From Dipteris shenzhenensis (taxonomy: Eukaryota; Polypodiophyta; Polypodiopsida; Gleicheniales): a DNA stretch of 64,000 nucleotides. A program made the translations under genes and the position numbers. Shown in pieces: positions 35,530-46,262 of this stretch; position 1 is the first letter of the stretch; each line of letters opens with the position of its first letter. Location: the NCBI GenBank assembly GCA_047967505.1, contig CM106538.1; one strand, written 5' to 3'. The notes under the pieces were generated by a model. It saw only the letters and a program-made list of their open reading frames with translations. It did not search any database and was not told the origin of the DNA.

Positions 35530-37840
35530 ATGTGGAGACTAAGGCAATATTTCTCTTATGTTCATTGCCATCCTCATGGGATACCTTCCGTATAGCTGTC
35601 AGTAACTCTGCACCTGGTGGAGTTCTGAAATTTGATGATGTTGTGGGTAGCTTGTTGGCAGAGGAGATTAGACGGAAGTCTATGGATGGCAACAAGCAGG
35701 ATGCAGCCTTAAATGTGCAAAGGGACAGATCACAGTTTAGGGGGAAGTCCCAAGAAAGAGGGAAGTCACGTAGCAAATCCAGGGCATGAAACATTGAGTG
35801 TTACCATTGTGGCAAGAAGGGCCATATGAAAAAGGATTGCTACAAGCTGAAAAGAGAGCAAAAGGATAAGAAAAAGAATGCAAATTAGGGTAAAAATCAA
35901 AAGGAAGAGAGTCCAAGGGAGGACAAAGGAAAAGTGAAGATCGAGGAGATCAATGCAATCACACATGATAGTGACAATGACGTTCTCTTCATGTCTAGTT
36001 TATCTGCAGAGTTGCTTACCACTTCAGATGATGCATATTCCCAGGATTGGATTTTGGATTCTGGTGCTTCATTCCATGTTACTCCCCATAGGGAATGGTT
36101 CTTCACTTATGACAGTGGAAAGACAGGTTGTGTGCATCTTGGAAATGACTATGCATGTGACATAGGGGGAGCAGGTGACATAAAGTTTTCTTTTGCAAAT
36201 GGGTCTGCATTTGTTTTGAAACATGTGAGACATGTGCCTACGTTGACCAAGAGTCTTATTTCAGTGGGTCAGCTAGATGATGCTGGTTTTCACACCACTT
36301 TTGGCTTTCAGACTTGGAAAATTCAGAAGGGCTCTACGCTTTTGGCCAGGGGTGCCAAGTGTGGGACTTTGTATCCCTTACATGTATCAGGGGTATTTGA
36401 TCATGTTGTTGCAATAACCGAGCAGCCAAGCACTTCTTTGTGGCATTGCAGGTTGGGGCACATGAGCCAGAATGGAATGAAACTCTTATGCCGTTTGGGT
36501 TATGTACCGCATTTGAGATTCTCTGATTTTGAATCTTATGAGCATTGTCTCTATGGGAAGCAGACTAAATCAGCCCATAAAAGAAAGGGAAAGAAAGAGT
36601 TTAAAATGCTTGATTTGGTGCATTCAGACGTATGTGGTCCCATGCCTACACGGTCATTAGGCGGGGCTGAATACTATGTGACATTCATTGATGATGCAAC
36701 TAGGAAAGTATGGGCTTATGCTATAGCTCGGAAGAGTGATGTGTTCCAGGTATTTCAGAAATAGCTGGCCTTGGTCAGTCAGGTAGAACACTTAAATGCC
36801 TACGGACTGACAATGGTGGAGAGTATCTCTCTCATGACTTTTAGCATTTCTGTGATACACGTGGGATTAAGAGGGAGCTCACATTCCCTCGTACTCCAGA
36901 GCAAAATCCAGTTGCAGAAAAGATGAATCATACCATTCAAGAAAGGTTGCAATGCATGCTTTCCAATGCAAGTCTTTCTGGTGGTTTTTGGGTTGAGGCA
37001 ATGAAGACTGCAGTGCATGTGATCAATAGATCACCTAGTAATGGTGGTATTCCTGAAGAGGCATGGAGTGGCAAGAAGCCCTCTTACTCTCATTTGCGTA
37101 TATTTAGGTGTGAGGCATATGCACATGTGCCAAAAGAGCTTCGAAAGAAGCTAGATCCTAAGTCTAGGAAATGCATCTTTCTGGGTCATGGTGAAAGTGG
37201 AGAGATGGGCTATCGTCTCTGGGATCCAGAAGCAAAGAAGATCATATGCAGCCATGATGTAGTCTTCAATGAGAAAAAGATGCATAAGGCACCCATGAGG
37301 GATGTGGAAATGAGGAGAACCACTTTCCAAAATGTGAATCCACCTACATATGTTGATAGACAACAAGCTGTCCATGCACCAAATGTGCAGGAAATGGTAC
37401 CACCAAGTACTCCTATAGGTATACAATCAAGGGTAGATGATGGATCATCTATTGGTGGAAATGATGAACCAAATGTGGCTGATATGCAGGTGGGACAGCA
37501 AGCTGAAATGCCCTTGAGAAGATCTTCTAGAGTGTCTAGACCGCCTGATAGGTTTGTTCCAAGGGTAGACTATGTGATGCTTACTGATTGCGGGGAGCCT
37601 TCTTGCTATAGAGAGGCTATGATGCGTGAGGATCAACGCAAGTGAAAGTATGCTATGCAATCAGAGATGAGTTCACTTATGAAGAATAAGACTTGGGACT
37701 TGGTTTCTTTGCCACATGGAAAGAAAGCATTGCCATGTAAATGGGTCTACAAAATGAAGGTCACAAGTGATGATGTGCCTAGGTACAAGGCCTGTTTGGT
37801 CGCTAAAGGGTTCAAGCAAGAGAAGGGTGTGGACTTTGAT

Positions 37841-37920
37841 GAGATATTCTCTCCAGTTGTGAAGATGAACACACTTAGATGAGATATTCTCTCCAGTTGT
37901 GAAGATGAACACACTTAGAT
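37841..37920 (+). repeat. perfect 40-bp tandem duplication in element 3 RT
   Basis: The unit starting GAGATATTCTCTCCAGTTGT is present twice without a difference (37841-37880, 37881-37920). Elements 1 and 2 have it once. Confidence 0.95.
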
Positions 37921-39250
37921 GCATGCTTGGACTAGTGGCATCAGAGGATATGGAGCTTATGCAGATGGATGTCAAGACAGCTTTCTTGCATGGGGATTTG
38001 CATGAAGAAATTTACATGGTGCAGCCGCAGGCTTTGAAGAAAAGGGCAAAGAGCATTTAGTTTGCAAGCTGAAAAAGAGTCTCTATGGTCTTAAGCAAGC
38101 GCCTAGAGAATGGTATCAGAAGTTTGATGCTTTCATTTGGTCCCAGGGTTTTAGAAGGAGTGAAATTGATCACTGCCTCTATACTAAAAGGGCTAAGGAT
38201 AATAGCTTGATAATCCTGGCACTATATGTGGATGATATGCTATTGGCTAGCAAGAATACTTATGAGCTAGATGCATTAAAGGCGAAGTTGCATGAGGCCT
38301 TTGATATGAAGGATTTGGGATTTGCAGGTCATATTCTTGGTATGCGCATCACGCGTGATCGGAGTAGGAAACTCCTTTGGCTTTCACAAAAAGAGTATGT
38401 TACAAAAGTATTGCAGCGTTTCAATATGGAGGGGGGGAAGGCAGTGAGTACTCCATTGCCTCCATATGTGAAACTAAGTCACACAGATAGTCCCAAATCA
38501 GATGAGGAAAGGGCCATGATGGCCAAGGTTCCTTATGCATCAGCGGTTGGGAGTCTTATGTATGCTATGATAGCTACTAGACCAGACATCACCTTTGCAG
38601 TGGGAGTTGTTAGCCGGTATATGGCTAATCCAGGAAAAAGGCATTGGGAGGCAGTTAAGTGCATCATGAGGTACATGAAGGGTACCAAGGAGATGTGCAT
38701 CTGCTTTGGGAAAAGAGACATGCGTGTACTTGGGTACACAGATTCAGACTATGCAGGGCATGTGGATAGTACGAGATCCACTTCTGGTTATGTGTTCACC
38801 TTTGCAAGTGGTGCAGTGTCGTGGATGTCTCGTGTACAGAAGTGCGTTGCTTTGTCTACCACAGAGGCTGAGTATGTTGCAGCCACAGAGGGTTGCAAGG
38901 AGGCTATATGGCTTGATCGGCTAGTGGGAGATTTGGGGATTCATACAAGTGTACCAACATTGCATAGTGATTCCATGAATGCTATTCAGCTAGCACGGAA
39001 TCCAGTCTTTCATGCAAAGACCAAACACATTGAGGTCAGGTACCATTTCATCAGGGAGATACTTGAGGACAAGCGCATAGAGCTTGTCAAGGTTCATACA
39101 GATGGTTCATACAGATGATAACCCTGCAGATATGCTGACGAAGAGTCTACCTAGTCAGCGGTTTGAGTATTGTCGTGTATTGATGGGCATTGGATAGTAT
39201 GCTCACTGGTTGTTCTCCCTTAAAGGCACATTGTCCTTTAAGTGGGAGGT

Positions 39251-39421
39251 TGTGGGGGTTAAAGGTCACTGTGCCTTTACCCCGGTTATGTACAATACTC
39301 AAACACATATATAAATGAATGAAAAAGAAGATTAGGGTGGTTCTGCACCCACCAAAACTTGTGGCTCTCTTTCTCTCTCTCTCTCCTTCTTCCGTTCTTG
39401 CTTTCGTTGAGAGCACTCTCA
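39251..39421 (+). repeat. 3' LTR of element 3
   Basis: 171 bp, preceded by the polypurine tract AAGTGGGAGGT and followed by the target duplication AGCCC. Confidence 0.9.
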
Positions 39422-39426
39422 AGCCC

Positions 39427-41424
39427 AATAATAATCTGGTAGATCTTTTTCATTTAGCATGGCTCGAGATACCTCTCCAATATGCCTGTTTTTCCTTTCT
39501 ACAAGTCCATTTTGCTGTGGGGTATCACTACATGAATATTGCTTCTTTATGCCATGCTCCTGCAGGAACCTTGCAAACTCATTTGAGAGGTACTCTCCCC
39601 CTCCATCTGACCTTAGGCATTTTAATTGCAGGCCTGTTTCTTTTTCAACCATGGCTTTAAAAGCTTTGAAATGCCCAGACACTTCACTTTTCTTTTTCAT
39701 AAAATACACCCAAACTTTTCTGCTATAGTCATCAATAAAAGTGACAAAATAATGACAGCCTCCAATAGATGCAGCTTTAGTAGTCCACACATCAGAGTGG
39801 ATTAATTCTAATGGCTTCTTACTCTCTTGAACATGTCTAGGAAATGGTTTCCTTGCGTGTTTTCCAAATTGACCAAGCTTCACATAACTTATGCATTTTT
39901 GCAACCTTGAATTTAGGCAATCCTTCAACAATGTTTTGGGCCTACATTGATTTAAGTCATTGTACATTAACATGACCAATGCGTTTATGCCAGATATCAA
40001 TATCTGCAACTACACTGGTCCCATGTGCAAACATTGCTGCACTCAATTCAGGCATGTCCGCATCCAATGTAAACATCCTGCCCTTCTTCCTTCCTTTTAC
40101 TATCAAGTGACCGTTATTTTTCATATCCTCAAAAAAGCATCCATGAGGATTAAATCTGACCTGCAAGCCTTGCTCAACCATTTGACCAAGAGAAACCAAG
40201 TTCTTAGTGATATTCGGGACATGAAATATATCGGACATATATTTCTTTTTCCCATCGTGCATAGACAAAGGAATTTTACCAATCTGCACAATAGGATGTG
40301 CAATATTATCACCAGTCTCCACAAATCCTGGTTTTTCCATTTTCCTTGCATCCTGCATCCATTCTGCATGACCTGTCATGTGGTTTGATGCACCTGAGTC
40401 AACATACCACACATCATTGCATTCTTCTGCACTTGTCATAGAATTGGTCATGCTGCACCATGAACAGATGCTCATTTCTGTCATCACCCTGTCTACTAGA
40501 GGATGCATAATTGCCTTGCTGTAATTTTCCATTCATAATGTCATTCTGCTTTTTGTAGCAGTCTTTAGCCATATGACCCATTTTACCACAATAGTAGCAT
40601 TCAACATTGCTGTTTGCATTTTGGCCTCTCTTCCATCCACCACGACCTCTTTGGCTCCCCCTGCCTCTAGAGTTACCACGTCCTCCTCCAAAGGACTGGT
40701 TTTCTTAAGTTTGCTGCATATTCTGATTTCTACCACGGCCTCTAGATCGGCCTCCTCTACCTCTGCCTCTACCTCTTCCAGCATTTGAGTAGAAGATAGT
40801 TTCTTTTGAAGTTCCTCCTGAAGAAGATGCACAACCATTTCTCTGCTCTTTAGAAATTAGAAGAGCAAACAACTCCTTAAAATTAGGAAATTTTTCATGG
40901 ACGGCAATGGATGTCCGGAACTGTGCATATTTCTTTCCTAGATCATTCAAGGTCACAGAAACTAGATCATCATCTTCCATTGGCGACCCAATGGAAGCAA
41001 GTGCATCTGCAATTTTCTTCACCTTCATGTGGTAGTCATTGATGCTCATATTTTCTCTCTGCACATTGTGCAACTCCTGCTTGAGCTGCATTTTCCTGGC
41101 TTGCGTATTTGTGTTGTACATTTTTGCCAAAGTATCCCATGCCTCCTTTGGCGTACTTGCATCCTGAATATGCACAATCATAGAATCTGAAATATTGATA
41201 GACAGCCAGTACATAACTTTTCTGGCTCTCTCATGACATCCTTTAAATGCCTGCATTTCCTGTTGATTGGGAACATTAGGAAGAACTGGTTCTTCTTCAT
41301 TTCTTGTAATGAACTCCCAATAGCCTTTTCCTATAAGGAAATTCGTCATTTTAAACTTCCATGCTTGGAAGTTGTTCTTGTCAAGCTTTTCAGTGACAAT
41401 CTATGAAAGAGAATCAGACGCCAT
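39427..41424 (-). pseudogene. element A gag, protease and integrase core
   Basis: Minus strand. ATG at 41424, then TAG at 41401-41403 after seven codons. Gag is open from 41349 to 40705 (helical core with STPKEAWDTLAKMY, then a Gly/Arg-rich linker), TAA at 40705, zinc knuckle CYYCGKMGHMAKDC near 40600. After a frameshift near 40440 come protease WYVDSGASNHMTG, pre-integrase HKRIGHVN, then a frame change near 39980 into integrase with CISYVKLGQFGKH, HSDVWTTKA, FIDDYSRK and SDGGGEY (the D, D and E catalytic blocks). It ends YYWA at element 3's insertion point. Confidence 0.85.
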
Positions 41425-41958
41425 TACAGAACACTGCAAAATATTCTGTCACTGCAAAAAACACGGCTTCTGCCTCACAAGGGCAAATTTGCAAAACTGA
41501 CAAAAGTGGTATTTGACCACACAGTCACTTCCTAATGACGATTTTGCATCAACTGACAGCAAGGATGATCTTGTAACTCCCAATATCTCTATGCACAGGT
41601 ATACGATGCAATTTCTGCGACAACTTTTTATCGACATGCAAAGCACTGGTCGCATAGCAAAAACAAGGCCTTTTTCTCAGTGCTTGCGGAGAACTTCCAC
41701 CTCCAAGACGGGCCCCGAAATGGCCTCGAATCAGAAAAACAAAGTCGCCAAGGGCTTTGCCCTTACCGCAGCATATATTGTCCTCTTGTTGCCACATTGC
41801 GAAGGGCGTCTCAATCTGAGACAATGTGCTCTTGCACTTTCCGGTTGTGCTACCTGCAAAGATTTTCTCCCAAACTCAAAAAAGGAAAGCAACACTGGTC
41901 CTCATACCTGGACACCGCGAACTTGGTTTGCTTTCTTGAGCTCCTTACCACGAACCAG
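41425..41958 (-). other. 5' leader of element A
   Basis: No coding motif; the 150-codon plus-strand frame here is antisense to the leader and unsupported. Confidence 0.6.
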
Positions 41959-41970
41959 GCTCTGATACCA
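41959..41970 (-). promoter_or_regulatory. primer binding site of element A
   Basis: GCTCTGATACCA abuts the LTR: the minus-strand TGGTATCAGAGC. Confidence 0.92.
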
Positions 41971-42322
41971 TGTGAAGATAGTGGGAGAGAAGGAAGGAGT
42001 CTCATTTGCAGCTTTCTCACATACACAATGGGGGAATACACACAAAGGTGGAGGCTGAAAACAGTTTTCCTCTTCTTAGTCGTGTAAGCCAAAAGAACTC
42101 TAGTACAAAGAAATAGAAGAACCCTATATGTGGGTCTCAAACCAAACTCAGCTAACTAAGGTGCCATACTAATTGAGTCACGAACTAGAGTACATAAGGA
42201 TAGCTGTCATCCAGCTATTATTCATGGGTGGTGTACCAACCGCATCTGCAGCTAACAAGTCGGTAACATAAATGCACAATGGTCACCCTAGCATATCACG
42301 AGTGGAGCTCGATATCTCAATA
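41971..42322 (-). repeat. 5' LTR of element A
   Basis: 352 bp; its promoter would transcribe leftwards through both nested elements. The last base pair of the outer end is CAATA rather than CAACA. Confidence 0.9.
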
Positions 42323-42331
42323 GGAGGGAGG

Positions 42332-42366
<35 letters not shown>

Positions 42367-42423
42367 CGGGGGGAGAGGGAGAGACAGAGACAGAGACTAA
42401 GAGACTAAGATATATAGATATAT

Positions 42424-42493
<70 letters not shown>
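42323..42493. repeat. GA/GGGA/TA microsatellite, right half of the split locus
   Basis: Begins GGAGGGAGGG and continues GA, G-runs, TA and GA. It is the continuation of the block ending at 24199 before element A inserted. Confidence 0.9.
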
Positions 42494-42496
<3 letters not shown>

Positions 42497-42787
42497 CATG
42501 CTCCTACCTCGGAAGAAGTCTTTAAATGTCGGGCCACTGATGTGGGAAAAACCATGGTTAGGTTACAGAGCATAATCTCACACAAAGCAACAACAACCTA
42601 CACACATGAACAAAGATCAGCACGTAGGTCTTGAATATTGCATGCAGTTTCGATATCAATATATTGGGAGTGAGTAGGCTCTACGTAGCACATAGGTCTC
42701 TCTATACAATTATGGACATAAGAAAGGTCGAAGCAAACTATTGTAATTAAAGGATTACAAGCGCTAAATATTTTGGTGATAAAAACA
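42494..42787. other. unassigned
   Basis: No supported gene or repeat. Confidence 0.45.
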
Positions 42788-43327
42788 ATATATCTCAGTT
42801 GGGCTTCTGGGTTAAAACAAGGGTCGACGCAAGGTAAGAGGCTATCCACAAGAAAGTAGGAGGCATTCAAGGAAGGTCAAGCAAGTTGGGATAAGATGCA
42901 TGGGTCGCATTGGGCTTTGATGGACTCAAAGTCAAGGCACAATGCAGTTTGGGATGAGCATGCAAGCAATGGGATGTCAAAGTGATCACATGCTAGAAGC
43001 TTATTAGTGAGGTGCTTTGTATCCATATTTTGAGTAGTTGTGGGAATAGAAGGAACACCAAAAAAATATATATCTCGGTTGGGCTTCTGGGTGAAAACAA
43101 CAGTCAACGCAAGGTAAGAGGCTATCCACAAGAACGTAGGAGGCATTCAAGGAAGGTCGAGCAAGCTGGGATAAGATGCATGGGTTGCATTGGGCTTTGA
43201 CGGACTCAAAGTTGATGAGCATGCAAGCAATGGGATGTCAAAGTGATCACATGCTGGAAGCTGATTAGTGAGGTGCTCTGTATCCATATTCGGAGTAGTG
43301 GCGGGAATAGAAGGAACACCAAATCTT
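42788..43327. repeat. tandem duplication, 281-bp period
   Basis: TATATCTCxGTTGGGCTTCTGG begins at 42788 and 43069. The units stay alignable through TATCCACAAGAAxGTAGGAGG to AATAGAAGGAACACCAAA; unit 2 lacks about 25 bases (AAGGCACAATGCAGTTTGG region). Confidence 0.85.
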
Positions 43328-43349
43328 TGTTGTGGTAGTCATCTATTTA

Positions 43350-44060
43350 TGTTCCCTCTTTAGCCAAGCAAAGGGGGGGGAAGAAGGAATAGTAGGAGAA
43401 GTAGCAGGCAGTGGAAGCTATGGTTGACAAACTTGCAAGAGAGGGGTATCCCCAGTATCCCGAATCTCACCGTGACCGATTTCCTAGGAATCACATGAAT
43501 CAACATGACATGCTTTGAGGGAGGTTGATGCAGGATGCGAGTGGATAGATCCGGCAAGCTGGCTGATAGAAAGGTTGAGTACTCTAAGGCCAATTCGGAG
43601 GTATAGTATGTCTTACATGCTATTTGGGTCTTATGGTTTTGAATATTTACATGCTTGAGCTCTCCTTGAGCCATTAGCATGGATGGAAGGGTATGGGACT
43701 ACAAATTAGAGATGTAGAGAAGATGAGCTTTTGAAAATTCCACAATGGAGGGAAAGAGAAATGGAAGTTGGAAAGGATAATCTCCTTGCAAACACTACAT
43801 GTGAATGGATTGGTTGCCAAGAGAAGCAAATTCAATCCTTGCCAGCTCTCGAGCCATGGAGGCAGAGGACTAGATAGCAATTCCCTTCCAGTGAAAGAGA
43901 GGTAATGGATGTAACATTTTGGGAGGTTGCCAATTTATTGATTGTACGCAAGCTCAATGATTTGCAAGTGCAAGATACCAATGAACAAGTTCTGGTCCAG
44001 CAAGAGCTCTATCAAACCTTTGAGTTTGTTGTGAGCCTCTATGCAGCAAGCAAGCAAGCA
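43350..44060 (-). pseudogene. leucine-rich-repeat-like relic
   Basis: Minus-strand pieces in two frames have LRR spacing: LKGLIELLLDQNLFIGIL, SITSLSLEGNCYL and LRVLNLSISQLAGSI, with stops between. The order (repeats with LxxLxLxxN spacing, then a short C-terminal part) suggests a receptor-like LRR protein of the kind abundant in plants. No kinase or signal peptide is visible. The tandem duplication 42788-43327 lies just downstream. The call is tentative. Confidence 0.35.
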
Positions 44061-44137
44061 AACATCAACAAGTGAGGAGTCGAAGGAGGATCATCTTGCT
44101 CCTCAATCCTCCTCCTCCTTCCATTTGTTTTGTAGGG

Positions 44138-44171
<34 letters not shown>

Positions 44172-44275
44172 AAATACAAATATAAATAAGTAAATCAGAC
44201 TTTTCCCTCCATCTTATGTGTGTGTGTGTAAACACTTACTTTTATATCTATAAATATATATATATATATAGATGT
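44138..44275. repeat. GA, TG and TA microsatellites
   Basis: (GA)n at about 44141-44168, (TG)n at about 44218-44230, (TA)n at about 44254-44270. Confidence 0.85.
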
Positions 44276-44659
44276 GTTAGTCTGTAAGTGAACTCTTAGA
44301 AAGAGAAAATAAGTGTTTGTCCACTTCTTCAATAATCATTGTTGCCTAAGGACATTACTCTTGAACACCTCAATAAGGAGAGCTTTTTCATCATGTGAGT
44401 AAGAGCCTTGATCATGTCTTAGTGTTTCATATCACAAAAGGCTTCCAAGGGGATGTGTCTTGAAGAGGATGGGCCTTCCCTAAAGACTTCAAACAACTAT
44501 ATTCAAAGATTGCTAGAGTTAAGAGAAGTGGCTGACATCCCTTGAAAGAAGTTATCCTTTTTTGAAACTTCTTTCCCAATTGAAAGCAATGACAAGGATT
44601 AACATAGATCCAAAGAAACATGAGATTTATAAATAAAATCTTAAATTGTATTCCTTGAA
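44276..44659. other. unassigned
   Basis: No supported gene; it may be intron or 5' flank of the relic that follows. Confidence 0.4.
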
Positions 44660-46262
44660 ATGAAAGGGAGCCTAGGATCCAACCTTGAGAGCGAGTTCGT
44701 CTTAGACCCATGGCAAAAACTGGACTGTTTGCCAACGAGGGCTGAGAAAATGGGCAAACTGGCGCGCATGAAGAACTGGCTGTGCAGGTTGGAGACGGTT
44801 CCACTAGTATTGAAGGCCCTGCACAGGCAGAACTCACCGGTATTGTCGGGCGGAAGGAAGAAGACGAGGATCATCCCCTTGATACGGACGACTGTCCTGA
44901 TAAAGAATATTTCGAACGCTACACTGCGAATTATGGGCCTACAAAACACTACTGGTATCATCTTGCGGTCATTGTTATCTGGCCAAAAAGCTTAAGTTCG
45001 ATAAAGATTGCTTGCTCTGGGGGATTCTTGGGAGGATTGAACTTGGTGGAATGCAAGCACGAGATGAAAGCTCCAGAAACTGCAAGGAGTGTGCGAGAGC
45101 TGCTTGAATTTTGTAGACAGAATCCGAGCAAAGTATGGAGCGAAGTACCGTTCCACTCTTATGATGAAATACCAAAGGGAGGCGTTACTTGTCGATTAAT
45201 GAGGCTTTGTCTGATGGCAGGAAAAGTCGATGATGTGCTTCGGCTCTTGGAGATGCTAGGACAGGATTTTCAAACCAACCCACCCTCGACTGAGAAGTGG
45301 TATGAAGGAGTCGCAAGTGTGGACGTTGCAAAGGTGCTTGCTTCGGCAGTGGAGTCTCATGGGTGGGATGTGTAGAGCAATTCCATTGAGAAGCTTCTCC
45401 TTGGATCACGGATAATGGCAGAAGGTGAATCCTATGCGAACCTTGCACTTGCCCTTGGGTCACTCGGATGCCACGATGCTGCAGTTGCTATTGCGAACAA
45501 GACATTTGTGCTTATGTGTGGATGTGCCATTCGTGAATTTTCAGCCCCTGCCACAGCTGCCATGGCGATGATGCTATTCTTGTTGCTTCAAGAGCATGCT
45601 CCGACGTTTGTGAGTCGTATGCAGGAGGTTGAGACCAATACGTTGTGTTTTATAGTCATTCAATTGAAGATGGCTGCTACAAAGATCATCCGTTTGAAAG
45701 AAGATCCAAACTTGCTCACTCTTTTTTCAAATCTATGTCACATAATAACAAGAGACTTTCATACTCCAACGGTCACCTACATGGCTAGCGTTATTGTGGA
45801 GGTGATGGGCATCTTTCTCTGGCTGGAAAATGCATCATTGGTGGATGGACTAGCACAAGGACTAGTGCAGCAATCTAGACGAGCAAGAACCAAATCCTTG
45901 TGAAGCTGTTGGTGGATGCTGATAGCCTTTGGCAGAAGGCGATGGGCACAACCATCAGAACAAAAGCACTAAGATGTTTGGCCGATGAGCGGATACATGA
46001 GCTCTCAAGTCAGCTAAAGCCAGTTCAATTGGCGTCAGCCTTCAGCAAGGCTTTCTCAACATCCGGAAGTGGAGGCTTTGCTAAGGTGGTCCCCTTGAGA
46101 GGTATATCTACACTGGTCTCAGTGACCTACCTCATGCTCGTAACTTTGCTGCCAAGTACTTTCATGGGAAATTTCAGGATGGCTACAGTGCGAGGGGACA
46201 AGCGGAAGGACGTTTCCCCATCAATTTTGAAGAGGAGCCACAGAAGTAGAGACATTGCGTGA
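44660..46262 (+). pseudogene. broken gene resembling 2OG-Fe(II) oxygenase-domain proteins
   Basis: One plus frame runs from about 44740 to 45903 with a single internal TAG at 45373. It begins after a TGA preceded by TGLFANEG. It holds KHYWYHLAVIVIWPK (about 44948-44992), which recalls the YWYHxAAxVxWP segment I associate with a plant/fungal family of prolyl-hydroxylase-like proteins, then helical alpha-solenoid-like sequence (LRLLEMLGQDF, NLALALGSLGCHDAAVAIA). After 45903 coding continues in another frame (45900 on), and near 46100-46250 a third frame gives ARNFAAKYFHGKFQDGYSA. So it is either decayed or has introns I cannot place. No iron-binding HxD is visible in the part present. The assignment rests on memory of one motif. 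Confidence 0.4.

Larger units (their letters stand above)
34342..39197 (+). pseudogene. gag-pol polyprotein of element 3, interrupted
   Basis: ATG 34342 (MASSSMSEKEFF). Gag is cut at 34774 by the 755-bp insertion and resumes at 35530 in the matching frame. Stops: TGA for Arg at 35787 (shared with element 1), TAG for Trp at about 35887, TAG for Trp at 36762, TGA for Trp near 37643. The 7-bp integrase deletion near 36776 is shared with element 1. A 40-bp duplication at 37841-37920 shifts RT, and a 1-bp loss near 38030 brings the frame back. RT YVDDM is present near 38225. The 13-bp RNase H duplication near 39100 is shared with element 2. The terminal TAG is at 39195. Confidence 0.9.
32746..39421 (+). 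mobile_element. copia element 3, same family, plus strand, with internal insertion
   Basis: It is 6676 bp with LTRs 32746-32915 and 39251-39421 that differ at about five bases and one indel. Target duplication AGCCC at 32741-32745 and 39422-39426. It carries a 755-bp inverted-repeat element in gag and a perfect 40-bp tandem duplication in RT. Its orientation is opposite to element 2 and to host element A. Confidence 0.93.
24200..42322 (-). mobile_element. copia element A, minus strand, split by nested insertions
   Basis: 352-bp LTRs (24200-24551 and 41971-42322) share TGTGAAGATAG and CTCAACA/CTCAATA ends and differ at about 17 positions. The target duplication GGAGG stands at 24195-24199 and 42323-42327. 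Minus-strand gag, protease and integrase lie at the right (41424-39427), the rest of integrase, RT and RNase H at the left (26801-24512). Elements 2 and 3 separate them. Removing both insertions and one copy of each target duplication rejoins the integrase reading frame across 39422, 32697-32740 and 26806. LTR divergence makes it the oldest of the four copias. Confidence 0.92.

Noticed and set aside
41513-42087. Plus-strand 150- and 135-codon frames across the element A leader and LTR
   Set aside because: Antisense to a defined leader and LTR, no domain, broken in the second LTR copy.
24200-42322. Reading the 18-kb interval as a giant single retroelement or gene cluster
   Set aside because: LTR ends, primer sites and three pairs of target duplications resolve it into three nested elements plus a small inverted-repeat element.
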